Shown piece after piece: positions 7,090 through 14,313 of a stretch of 19,693 nucleotides of DNA. The notes beneath the pieces are model-generated. The model saw only the letters and a program-made list of their open reading frames with translations. It did no database searches and was not told where the DNA came from. The position numbers and the translations under genes are program-made. Position 1 is the first letter of the stretch, and every line of letters begins with the position of its first letter. Source of the DNA: TMED14 sp965657195 (GTDB taxonomy: Bacteria; Bacteroidota; Bacteroidia; Flavobacteriales; Schleiferiaceae); assembly GCA_965657195.1 (NCBI GenBank), contig CBFHNK010000027.1, positions 1-19,693 of the forward strand, given 5' to 3'.

Positions 7090-8340
7090 ATGACTCAAAA
7101 TGCATTCATTCTGCCGAGCGTACACGTGGTGGATCCTCGGTCACCTTTTCACGGTCACACCGTGGATGTATTCATTAAAGACGGACAGATTCAGGCCATC
7201 GACAGCCCCGGAACTCTTCAGGGATCACCTGAAGTGGATTGGGCCAAAGGAATGATGCTCAGCCCAGGCTGGATCGACAGCCGCGCCCGCAGTGGGGCGC
7301 CTGGTCACGAAGAACGTGAGACGTACGATTCACTTGCTGCCGCGGCACTGCACGGAGGATTTACGCATGTGGCCTTGATGCCTTCAACATATCCAGCACG
7401 GGACAATCGCCCTGCCATTGAAGCCCTTCCGGAGTTCCCGCACGTGGTGTGGATTCCCGTCGGCGCGCTTACTCAAGGCCTGAATGGCGAAAAACTGGCC
7501 GAGCTAGCTGATATGCGTGCTGCAGGAGCCTTAGCTTTTTCAGACGACAAGCACCCCGTAGACCGCCCCCACACGCTGCAGCTGGCCCTCGAGTATGCTC
7601 AGGGACTTGATGCTCGGGTGTGGAGCTTCCCGATGGAGCGAAACCTTTGCCCCACGGGCGTGGCCCACGAGGGTCTCTCTGCATTGAAATCGGGCATGGC
7701 GCCGATCCCCGCCCTCGCAGAAACGATTCGGGTTCAGCGCGACTTGGCAATTGCCGAATACGCGGGCGGAGGCTTGCACCTATCGGGGCTTTCGTGCGCT
7801 GAAAGTGTAGAAATGGTGCGCGAGGCAAAGGCTCGCGGCCTTGACGTGTCTGCCGACGTAGCTATTACAAACTTGGTTGGAACCGATTCCGACATCGAAT
7901 CCTACGACACCGCGGTGAAGCTGATGCCCCCCTTGCGAAGCAGCATCGACCAGCAAGCACTTTGGGAAGGTGTCCTGGATGGGACCATCGACTTGATTGT
8001 CAGCGACCACGACCCAATGGACCACGAACTCAAGAATTGCGAATGGGGTAGCGCGAGCTTTGGCGCCGCCACCATTGAGCAGTGCTTTTCATGGTACTGC
8101 GCAGTGCGCTCGGACCGCCCTGCCCTTGAGGCCTGGGTCGAGGCAGTGGCGCACCGCCCCCGCACCTTATTTGGCCTGGGTTCTGTGACCGTGAACATTG
8201 GAAGCCCTGCCGATTTTACCCTTTTCAACGTAGAAGGCCAGCAGTCTAGCACCGCCTCACTCGGAGTCAACGTGCCGTCGTGGCCCCGTCAGGGCTGCGC
8301 GGTAGGCACGGTACTTGACGAGGAAGTGTCTGCTTGCTAA
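7090..8340 (+). CDS. Dihydroorotase-like amidohydrolase lacking metal ligands (probable pseudoenzyme)
   Basis: Amidohydrolase-superfamily protein of 416 residues, closest in pattern to class I dihydroorotase (pyrimidine synthesis). The segment PGWIDSRARSGAPGHE aligns with the family signature PGFIDxHxHxREPG, but both metal-binding histidines are arginine (R65 and R67). Two later ligand histidines are also missing, where the protein reads SFPMERN and LHLSGLSCAES. The aspartate in SDHDPMDHE and the scaffold (GGFTHVALMPST, VGALTQG) remain. Bacteroidota commonly carry such HxH-less copies annotated as dihydroorotase; inactive forms in other bacteria act as structural partners of aspartate transcarbamoylase. 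I infer a non-catalytic or altered role; an active PyrC should exist elsewhere. The start at 7090 is chosen because a -7 box occupies 7073-7080. Its stop overlaps that of the convergent gene by four bases. Confidence 0.85.
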   Translation: MTQNAFILPSVHVVDPRSPFHGHTVDVFIKDGQIQAIDSPGTLQGSPEVDWAKGMMLSPGWIDSRARSGAPGHEERETYDSLAAAALHGGFTHVALMPSTYPARDNRPAIEALPEFPHVVWIPVGALTQGLNGEKLAELADMRAAGALAFSDDKHPVDRPHTLQLALEYAQGLDARVWSFPMERNLCPTGVAHEGLSALKSGMAPIPALAETIRVQRDLAIAEYAGGGLHLSGLSCAESVEMVREAKARGLDVSADVAITNLVGTDSDIESYDTAVKLMPPLRSSIDQQALWEGVLDGTIDLIVSDHDPMDHELKNCEWGSASFGAATIEQCFSWYCAVRSDRPALEAWVEAVAHRPRTLFGLGSVTVNIGSPADFTLFNVEGQQSSTASLGVNVPSWPRQGCAVGTVLDEEVSAC

Positions 8341-9110
8341 GTCGTTAGCTTAAGCCCGTCGTACGCCAATGCCATTCCATTGGGGAGCTCGGCATTCACC
8401 TCGTGGTGCAGCCCCATCTGGTGGCTAATGTGGGTGAAGTAGACATTCGAAACCTCTGTTTCTCGAGCAAATTCAACAGCCTCATCAAGGCTGAAGTGTG
8501 ATAAGTGCGGTGTTTTGCGGAGCGCATTCACCACCAGCACCTCGGCGCCGCGAATTTTGTCTTGCTCTTGTTTGTGCATCCCGGACACGTCAGTGAGGTA
8601 GACCATGTTCCCGATGCGGTAGCCGAGGACGGGCCAGGTTCCGTGCTGTCCAAGAATCGGAATCCACACTTGGTCACCAATGGTAAATTCTGTGGCGGGT
8701 TCAATTCGCTTAAGTTCAAATTCAGGGGCTCCAGGGTACCGCCGCGCGCTGAATGCGTAGGCAAACTGTTCACGCAACCTCTGCTCTACCCGATCGGTGG
8801 TCCAAAGTTGCATCGGTTGGTTTTGGGCAAAAATCAGTGGCCGCAAGTCGTCCAGCCCCGCAACGTGATCCATGTGCTCGTGCGTCAGCACCACTGCATC
8901 GAGACGAGTATGATCTGTGCGGAGCATTTGCTGCCGAAAATCCGGGCCGCAGTCAATGAGCACTTTAGTCGTTGAGGTGGAAATCAACACCGATGCCCGT
9001 AACCGTCGATCATTGGGATTGAGCGACGTACATACCGAGCACTCGCACCCAATTATGGGAACGCCTTGGCTCGTGCCACTTCCAAAAAATTCGAGCGAAA
9101 CCGAGGGCAT
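8337..9110 (-). CDS. MBL-fold metallo-hydrolase, PhnP-like
   Basis: A 257-residue metallo-beta-lactamase-fold hydrolase. The N-terminus has FFGSGTSQGVPIIGCECSVC, with C22, C24 and C27 matching the structural-zinc cysteines of PhnP (a cyclic phosphodiesterase). The catalytic HxHxDH motif is intact (THEHMDHVAGLDDLR, H77, H79, D81, H82), and later LTDVSG and FTHISHQMGLHHEV supply the usual remaining ligands. There are no phosphonate (phn) genes nearby, so PhnP function is not implied; Bacteroidota carry many such proteins with unknown phosphodiester substrates. The ATG at 9110 lies five bases after a TACATTTG box on the same strand, so translation is probably leaderless. It is divergent from the gene at 9140 and its TAG overlaps the stop of the gene at 7090-8340. 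Confidence 0.88.
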   Translation of the reverse strand: MPSVSLEFFGSGTSQGVPIIGCECSVCTSLNPNDRRLRASVLISTSTTKVLIDCGPDFRQQMLRTDHTRLDAVVLTHEHMDHVAGLDDLRPLIFAQNQPMQLWTTDRVEQRLREQFAYAFSARRYPGAPEFELKRIEPATEFTIGDQVWIPILGQHGTWPVLGYRIGNMVYLTDVSGMHKQEQDKIRGAEVLVVNALRKTPHLSHFSLDEAVEFARETEVSNVYFTHISHQMGLHHEVNAELPNGMALAYDGLKLTT

Positions 9111-9115
9111 CAGGC

Positions 9116-9123
9116 CAAATGTA
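9116..9123 (-). promoter_or_regulatory. -7 box (TACATTTG) of the MBL-fold gene
   Basis: Exact TAnnTTTG match on the minus strand, five bases before the ATG at 9110. It is separated by only three bases from the opposing box at 9127-9134. No clear -33 element is visible. Confidence 0.55.
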
Positions 9124-9126
9124 CGC

Positions 9127-9134
9127 TACCTTTG
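9127..9134 (+). promoter_or_regulatory. -7 box (TACCTTTG) of the gene at 9140
   Basis: Exact TAnnTTTG match on the plus strand, five bases before an in-frame ATG at 9140. Because it lies downstream of the alternative ATG at 9119, it supports 9140 as the real start. Confidence 0.55.
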
Positions 9135-9139
9135 ACGAC

Positions 9140-10558
9140 ATGGCTGACATGGTTTTAAGCGCCGCGCAGAAAGCGCTCCGCACCAACCTGAACCCCAATA
9201 TTTACGGGTCATTTGCTGAAATTGGCGCAGGTCAAGAGACCGTACGTCACTTTTTTCGCGCCGGAGGCGCTTCTGGCACCATTGCCAAGGCAATGAGCGC
9301 CTACGACAAGGAGTTTTCGGACGCCATTTACGGTCAAGAATCTGACGGTCGGTACGTGACTGAAACTCGCTTGCGCAAAATGCTGCACCACGAGTACGGA
9401 CTTTTGCACGAGCGTATTGACCGAGATCGCTCACCTGACAAGTGCTTTTTTGCGTTTTCAAACACGGTTGCTACCATCAACTTCGCCAAGACCTTTAAAG
9501 GGCACGGATGGTTGGGCATTCGCTACCAAACGCGTCCTGACGGTGCGGCAAATGAGGTAATTGTGCACGTTCGTCTGCACGAGGATAACGCCAAGTACCA
9601 GCAAGAGACGATTGGCGCCATGGGGGTCAACCTGATTTATGCCGCCTACAATTTGTACGACGAGCCCAAGAAGTTCTTGCTGAGCTTGTACGACGGCATT
9701 GACAAATCAGCCATCGAGATTGATCTGATCAACTTTTTAGGTCCTGATTTTGAGCACGTAGACAACCGCTTGATGTCACTTCAGCTCATTAAAAACGGCT
9801 TTACCGACGCGGTCATCTTTGGGCCAGAGGGCAAAAACCTGCTCCCTGCAGAGCTGCTGTACAAGAAGAACATTTTGGCCATGCGCGGAAGCTTCCGCCC
9901 GGTAACCAAGGTGAACATGGACATGATCAAAAAGGGCTACAAAGAGTTCATCAAGTCCAATAAGGTTGAAAAAGAGAACACTGTGGTACTCTTTGAAATC
10001 ACACTGAACAACCTCCTCGCTGACGGAAGCCTTGACGAGCAGGACTTCTTGGACCGTGCAGACATTTTGTGCAGCATTGGCCAAACCGTGCTGATCTCGA
10101 ACTACCAAGAGTACTACCGATTGGTGGACTACTTCGCGAGCTTCACCAAGAAGCGAATGGGGCTCATCATGGGTGTTCCCTCGCTTCAAGAGATTTTTGA
10201 AGAGAAGTACTACGACCACCTCACGGGTGGAATTCTAGAGGCCATGGGACGTTTGTTCTCAAAGAGCTTGGTCATTTACGCCTACCCTTTTAGAGGCGAC
10301 GAGAGTATAACCACTACGGACGACATCATCGTAAATGATTTGTTTAAAAATATTTACGACTACTTAAAGCAAGCGCGCCGCGTCCGCGACATTGAGAATT
10401 TCGATCCTGAAATTCTCAGTATTTGGAGCCGCGAAGTCCTTCGCAAGATCCGCAACGGTGAAACGGGATGGGAGTCCTGCCTTCCAACCTACGTAGATAC
10501 GATCATTAAGGAGAAGGGCCTGTTCGGGTACCCGAAGGCAGAGGCGCTTCAGTCCTGA
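9140..10558 (+). CDS. Conserved protein of unknown function, 472 residues
   Basis: I recognise this as a conserved family seen in Bacteroidota and some Proteobacteria, sometimes carrying unsupported labels such as nicotinate-nucleotide adenylyltransferase; I know of no established function. The most family-like part is N-terminal, with YGSFAEIGAGQETVRHFF and GGASGTIAKAMSAYDKEFSD, followed by CFFAFSNTVATINF and GHGWLGIRYQTRPDG. A mid-protein DNRLMSLQLIKNGFTDAVIFGPEG precedes RGSFRPVTKVNMDMI. No signal peptide, membrane segment or known nucleotide-binding loop stands out; it looks cytosolic. I prefer the ATG at 9140 over 9119 because a -7 box lies at 9127-9134. It is divergent from the MBL-fold gene, and its stop overlaps the photolyase stop by ten bases, tail to tail. 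Confidence 0.85.
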   Translation: MADMVLSAAQKALRTNLNPNIYGSFAEIGAGQETVRHFFRAGGASGTIAKAMSAYDKEFSDAIYGQESDGRYVTETRLRKMLHHEYGLLHERIDRDRSPDKCFFAFSNTVATINFAKTFKGHGWLGIRYQTRPDGAANEVIVHVRLHEDNAKYQQETIGAMGVNLIYAAYNLYDEPKKFLLSLYDGIDKSAIEIDLINFLGPDFEHVDNRLMSLQLIKNGFTDAVIFGPEGKNLLPAELLYKKNILAMRGSFRPVTKVNMDMIKKGYKEFIKSNKVEKENTVVLFEITLNNLLADGSLDEQDFLDRADILCSIGQTVLISNYQEYYRLVDYFASFTKKRMGLIMGVPSLQEIFEEKYYDHLTGGILEAMGRLFSKSLVIYAYPFRGDESITTTDDIIVNDLFKNIYDYLKQARRVRDIENFDPEILSIWSREVLRKIRNGETGWESCLPTYVDTIIKEKGLFGYPKAEALQS

Positions 10559-11859
10559 GTACTTCCTAAACCCGACTTATAGCGCTCCAAGCAACGTTGC
10601 CGTGCCCACGCGTGGTCGACGATTGGTTGGGGGTACGACGGCGTACCGTATTCCGGAACCCATTTTTTCACGTATTCCAGTTTTCGGTCAAATTTCTCAA
10701 GCTGCGATTGCGGATTGAAGATTCGAAAGTAGGGAGCTGCGTCGGTGCCCGACCCACTCGCCCACTGCCAGCCTCCGACATTACTCGCCTGGTCAAAATC
10801 CAGTAGTTTTTGGGCGAAGTAGGCCTCTCCCCAGCGCCAGTCGATGAGCAAGTGCTTGGTTAGGAAGCTTGCAACCACCATTCGGACCCTGTTGTGCATG
10901 TAGCCCGTGGTATTGAGTTGGCGCATCCCGGCGTCCACCATCGGATAGCCTGTTTGGCCCTCGCACCACGCGGCAAAGTGTGCTTCATTCGATTCCCACT
11001 CGATTCGGTCGTAAGCTGGCTTTATTGCCTTCTTTGGACTTTCAGGAAAATGGTAGAGGACCATTTGGTAGAAGTCCCTCCAAATTAACTCGTTGACAAA
11101 GGTTTCACTCGCCTCTTGGCCCGCTCGAAGGAGTGCGCGCACGCTAATGGTTCCGAAGCGAAGGTGCAGACCAAGGCGCGTGGTGCCCTGCTCATCAGAC
11201 GGAATGTCGCGCCGCTCGGCGTAGTGGACGAGGGTGTCGTGCGACCAAGTTTTCGGAGGCATGAATATGCTACTAGGTGCAAACCCCATGGACTCGAGCG
11301 ACGGAACGTAATTGTGGGGATGGGACTTGGCCATACCGCTCAACAAGCTTTCAGACGGGTAGTTTGGGATGCCATTAGCCTCTAAGGCGGCACGCCAACG
11401 GCGGCTGTAGGGTGTAAATACCGTGTACGGTGTACCGTCGGGCTTTACCACTTCGGACTTCTCAAAAACCACATGGTCTTTGGCACCTTTGAACCAACGG
11501 CCTCCCTCGCGGTACAGCGCCTCAATGCGCGCATCGCGCTCACGAGCGTAGGGCTCGTAGTCACGGTTGGCAAAGACTCCTTGGATTTCAGGGTGATCCA
11601 GAATCCACTGGCGGTGAATGTCTTCGGGAATTCCGTAGCCGCACCAAAGGTTTGCACCTAAGGCCTGCAGTTCGTCCCGAAGTCGATCGACTTCACCGTG
11701 AATGAACTGAACGCGCGCGTCCGTACGATCCTCGAGGCGGTCGAGGATACCCCGGTCAAAAATGAACACCGGCTGCACCGGGATGCCGAGCTCAAGGGCA
11801 CGAAACAGGCCAGCGTTGTCTGAAAGACGTAGGTCGCGGCGGAACCAAAAAAGTACCAC
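10549..11859 (-). CDS. phr: Class I deoxyribodipyrimidine photolyase / cryptochrome family
   Basis: Flavoprotein that repairs UV-induced pyrimidine dimers with light. The 436 residues begin with FWFRRDLRLSDN (photolyase domain) and carry the FAD domain with RLGLHLRFGTIS, ELIWRDFYQ, GYPMVDAGMRQL, MHNRVRM and GGWQWASGSGTDAAPYFR. The electron-transfer tryptophans of E. coli PhrB (306, 359, 382) correspond to W288, W341 and W364, and E. coli N378 to N360, a constant offset of 18, which favours repair over a signalling cryptochrome. The E. coli folate-antenna residues N108/E109 correspond to Y104/A105 in DYEPYARERD, so the antenna cofactor may differ. The start is GTG at 11859, three bases after and in the same frame as the folE stop. 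It is the last gene of the carotenoid/pterin operon. Confidence 0.94.
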   Translation of the reverse strand: MVLFWFRRDLRLSDNAGLFRALELGIPVQPVFIFDRGILDRLEDRTDARVQFIHGEVDRLRDELQALGANLWCGYGIPEDIHRQWILDHPEIQGVFANRDYEPYARERDARIEALYREGGRWFKGAKDHVVFEKSEVVKPDGTPYTVFTPYSRRWRAALEANGIPNYPSESLLSGMAKSHPHNYVPSLESMGFAPSSIFMPPKTWSHDTLVHYAERRDIPSDEQGTTRLGLHLRFGTISVRALLRAGQEASETFVNELIWRDFYQMVLYHFPESPKKAIKPAYDRIEWESNEAHFAAWCEGQTGYPMVDAGMRQLNTTGYMHNRVRMVVASFLTKHLLIDWRWGEAYFAQKLLDFDQASNVGGWQWASGSGTDAAPYFRIFNPQSQLEKFDRKLEYVKKWVPEYGTPSYPQPIVDHAWARQRCLERYKSGLGSTQD

Positions 11860-11862
11860 GGC

Positions 11863-12534
11863 TTAGCCCTTCATAGCCTGCAAGAACTCGGCGCGAATAG
11901 CGGGCTCTCGGAACTTTCCGCTAAAATGGCTGGTTGCGGTAGAACTGTGGGCATCCTCTACCCCACGCATTTTTACGCAAAGGTGTTCGGCGTCCACGTA
12001 GACGGCGACGTCCTCGGTGCGAAGTACGCGTTTGAGTTCGGCCGCAATCTGTTCGGTCAGTCGCTCTTGAACCTGGGGACGCTTGGCATAATGGCGCACA
12101 ATTCGGTTCAACTTTGATAGCCCAACTACTTCACCAGATGAAAAGTAGGCCACGTGGCAAACGCCCAAAATAGGTACAAAGTGGTGCTCGCACGTAGAAT
12201 GCAGCGTAATGTTGCGCTCGAGCACCATTTCGTCGTAGTGGTAGCGGTTCTCAAACAGCGTAACCTCGGGCTTGTTTAGGGGATTCAGGCCCGCAAACTG
12301 CTCGAGTACGTACATTTTTGCCACACGGCGCGGAGTGTCCTTGAGTGAGTCGTCGCTGCGGTCCAACCCTAGGATGTCCATGATTTCGCCAAATTTTTCG
12401 GCAATGCGTTCGATTTTCTCAGAGTCCGGCTGAAGAAGATTCTCCTCAATCGTTGGAGTAGCTAGGTGGCGACCGTTGGCCGGCTTGATTCCGTTGTTGG
12501 TCGGGGTTCCGTGAAAAGATTTATTGTGCGCCAT
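11863..12534 (-). CDS. folE: GTP cyclohydrolase I (FolE)
   Basis: Converts GTP to 7,8-dihydroneopterin triphosphate, entry point to folate and biopterin-type pterins. The 223-residue form starts at the ATG at 12534; a TTG at 12546 would add four residues. The C-terminal two thirds match FolE: DTPRRVAKMY, then the zinc ligands C115 and H118 in STCEHHFVP and C186 in EHLCVKMRG, with LSKLNRIVRHYAKRPQVQERL between. The first 35 residues are low-conservation and rich in polar residues, a common N-terminal extension. The gene overlaps the upstream PTPS-like gene by 14 bases. Its place in a photolyase/carotenoid operon suggests a dedicated, stress-induced copy; another folE may exist for housekeeping folate synthesis. 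FolE is also a light-induced gene in known LitR regulons. Confidence 0.96.
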   Translation of the reverse strand: MAHNKSFHGTPTNNGIKPANGRHLATPTIEENLLQPDSEKIERIAEKFGEIMDILGLDRSDDSLKDTPRRVAKMYVLEQFAGLNPLNKPEVTLFENRYHYDEMVLERNITLHSTCEHHFVPILGVCHVAYFSSGEVVGLSKLNRIVRHYAKRPQVQERLTEQIAAELKRVLRTEDVAVYVDAEHLCVKMRGVEDAHSSTATSHFSGKFREPAIRAEFLQAMKG

Positions 12535-12949
12535 CGTATTCGACAAAGTTTCGTGGGGTTTCGTACAAGGTGATGTGCAGATCTAAGTGCACGGGGAGGT
12601 GCGGCCGCAGCCACTCCCAGATTGCCACCGCAATGAATTCTGCAGAGGGCACCCGATCAAAAAATTCAGGGACTTCCTCGTTGAGGTTGCGGTGGTCAAG
12701 GCGAGCTTCTACTTCGCGTTTGATGAGGCTCGAAAGGGTTCCGAGGTCGTAGACATAGCCCGTGACCGGATCAATGGGGCCGGTCAACTTGACGATGAGT
12801 TCGTAGTTGTGGCCATGGTAGCGCGGATTGGAGCAGGGTCCAAATTGAGCTTCATTCTGGACGTCCGTCCAAGTTTTTACGTAGAGCCGATGGGCCGCAT
12901 TGAAGTGCGCATGACGGCTTACCGACGCGCGAAGTGGTTTGGTACTCAT
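12521..12949 (-). CDS. 6-pyruvoyltetrahydropterin synthase-like protein (PTPS, COG0720)
   Basis: Acts on dihydroneopterin triphosphate, the FolE product. The ATG at 12949 forms a 4-base ATGA overlap with the idi stop and gives 142 residues; a longer form from 12994 would lie inside idi. Zinc ligands are H20 (HFNAAHRL), H45 and H47 (HGHNY). The catalytic cysteine C39 is five residues before the HGH (CSNPRYHGH), the spacing of animal PTPS; QueD has three. Other animal-like blocks are DPVTGYVYDLGTL, LDHRNLNEEVPEF and PSAEFIAVAIWEWL. I therefore predict 6-pyruvoyl-tetrahydropterin rather than queuosine precursor, though some COG0720 proteins do both and queE is in the window. No sepiapterin reductase is visible beside it. 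Next gene is folE, overlapping by 14 bases. Confidence 0.85.
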   Translation of the reverse strand: MSTKPLRASVSRHAHFNAAHRLYVKTWTDVQNEAQFGPCSNPRYHGHNYELIVKLTGPIDPVTGYVYDLGTLSSLIKREVEARLDHRNLNEEVPEFFDRVPSAEFIAVAIWEWLRPHLPVHLDLHITLYETPRNFVEYDGAQ

Positions 12950-13470
12950 TGCGGAAGGTGGCTTTGGTATTCTCGAAAAATGATTTGGAACCACGCAGTG
13001 AACTGCTCGGGATGGGCTTCCATTTCGCGAGTTAAGTCGGTCATTGAGATCCAGCGCACCGCCTCGACCTCTTCGGTGTTGAGGTGGACGGATCCGTCGA
13101 AGCGACCAAGAATCACGTGATCAAGCTCGTGCTCGGTGAGGCCGTTGTCGAATTCTGCACGATAAATAAAGTGAAAGGAATCCTTCAATTCAGAGATTTG
13201 AGAAGGATCAATACCAAGCTCTTCATTGAGGCGACGCGTTGCGGCCTCAAGGTTTGATTCCCCCTCGCGCTGGTGGCTGCAGCAGGAGTTCGTCCACAAA
13301 AGTGGCGAGTGGTACTTGCCGGCTGCGCGCTGCTGAAGCAGGGTTTCTCCGCGCTCATTGAACAAAAACACCGAAAATGCGCGGTGAAGGAGTCCGCGCT
13401 GGTGCGCCTCGAACTTCTCCATCCGCCCCACCGGCTGGTCAGCCGTGTTGACGAGGATAACTGTTTCCAT
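12946..13470 (-). CDS. idi: Isopentenyl-diphosphate delta-isomerase, type I
   Basis: Interconverts isopentenyl and dimethylallyl diphosphate, feeding isoprenoid and here carotenoid synthesis. The 174-residue protein is a Nudix-fold type I enzyme: metal-binding H29 in GLLHRAFSVF, catalytic cysteine C64 with H66 in TNSCCSHQREGE, the Nudix-like helix LEAATRRLNEELGI at 74-87, and the catalytic acidic pair E113/E115 in LTEHELDHV. These match E. coli Idi C67, H69, E114 and E116 by pattern. It lies six bases after crtB and overlaps the PTPS-like gene by four bases, so it is embedded in the carotenoid operon and presumably boosts precursor supply when the pathway is switched on. Confidence 0.96.
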   Translation of the reverse strand: METVILVNTADQPVGRMEKFEAHQRGLLHRAFSVFLFNERGETLLQQRAAGKYHSPLLWTNSCCSHQREGESNLEAATRRLNEELGIDPSQISELKDSFHFIYRAEFDNGLTEHELDHVILGRFDGSVHLNTEEVEAVRWISMTDLTREMEAHPEQFTAWFQIIFREYQSHLPQ

Positions 13471-13476
13471 AGTGGA

Positions 13477-14313
13477 CTATAATAAATTCAATGCGTGGCG
13501 CACGAATGAGCTGGCAAAGAGACGGTATTTTTTACGGTTACTGATGCGAATACGCGACGAAAACACTTCTGAAGAAGGCGTTCGCATAATTTTTTGAAAG
13601 AGCGCGTAGTAGTACATGTAGGCGATGTAGACGCCGAATCGTGATCCTTTGGGCAGTCGAAGAATGCCCTCGTAGCCTTTGCGGAAGTCGCGTTCAATGT
13701 CGCGCTCAATAGCCATTTTGGCATCGTCGTCGAACTGCGCAAGGTCTACGTTGGGGAAGTACGTGCGGCCGAGCGACTGAAAATCAGCGGCGACATCGCG
13801 CAAGAAGTTGATTTTTTGAAAGGCGGAACCGAGCTTCATCGCGTACGGCGTGAGCGCCTCGTACTGTGATTGATCTCCATTGACAAAAACCTTGAGGCAC
13901 ATCAGACCCACGACTTCAGCACTACCGAGAATGTACTGTTCGTAGGCGGATTGGTCGTAGGTGCGGTCCTCGAGGTCCATTTCCATGGAGCGCAGGAAGG
14001 TATTGATCAATCCACGGTCAATCTGGTAGGCATTCACGACATACTGAAAGGCATGCAGGACAGGGTTCGTCGAAATCCCCTCGTCAATGGCGCGGTCTGT
14101 ATCGGCCCAAAAGCGCTCCAGCAGATCGCGCTGGTTTGTGCCGTGAAACGTATCTACGATTTCGTCCGCAACGCGTACGAATCCGTATACCGCATAAATC
14201 GGATCGCGAAGCGGCTTGGATAAGCCAAGGATTCCGAGCGAAAAAGAAGTGGAATACGCCTTGGTAATTCCCTTGCTCGTTCGGATCGACGTTTTTGTGT
14301 AGAGGTCCATCAT
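13477..14313 (-). CDS. crtB: Phytoene synthase CrtB
   Basis: Condenses two geranylgeranyl diphosphates into phytoene, the first committed carotenoid step. The 278-residue form starts at the ATG at 14313, where ATGA joins it to the crtI stop; upstream in-frame codons lie within crtI. Both aspartate-rich motifs of the squalene/phytoene synthase family are present: DEIVD (D50, D54) and DVAAD (D173, D177), the latter followed by GRTYFP. The N-terminal YSTSFSLGILGLSKPLRDPIYAVYGFVR is cut from the same family pattern. No geranylgeranyl diphosphate synthase is present in the window, so the substrate must come from elsewhere in the genome. Confidence 0.96.
   Translation of the reverse strand: MMDLYTKTSIRTSKGITKAYSTSFSLGILGLSKPLRDPIYAVYGFVRVADEIVDTFHGTNQRDLLERFWADTDRAIDEGISTNPVLHAFQYVVNAYQIDRGLINTFLRSMEMDLEDRTYDQSAYEQYILGSAEVVGLMCLKVFVNGDQSQYEALTPYAMKLGSAFQKINFLRDVAADFQSLGRTYFPNVDLAQFDDDAKMAIERDIERDFRKGYEGILRLPKGSRFGVYIAYMYYYALFQKIMRTPSSEVFSSRIRISNRKKYRLFASSFVRHALNLL

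Noticed and set aside
9119..9121. ATG at 9119 as the start of the unknown-function gene
   Set aside because: It lies upstream of an exact -7 box (9127-9134) and inside the opposite gene's -7 box; ATG at 9140 has the same box-to-start distance as other genes here. Not excluded.
10337..10350. TTTGTTTAAAAAT in the unknown-function gene as an operator
   Set aside because: Imperfect, inside coding sequence, no partner half-site.
12950..12994. Longer N-terminus for the PTPS-like protein from 12994
   Set aside because: The extra 15 residues lie inside idi and are unlike the family; the ATG at 12949 gives normal length and an ATGA overlap.
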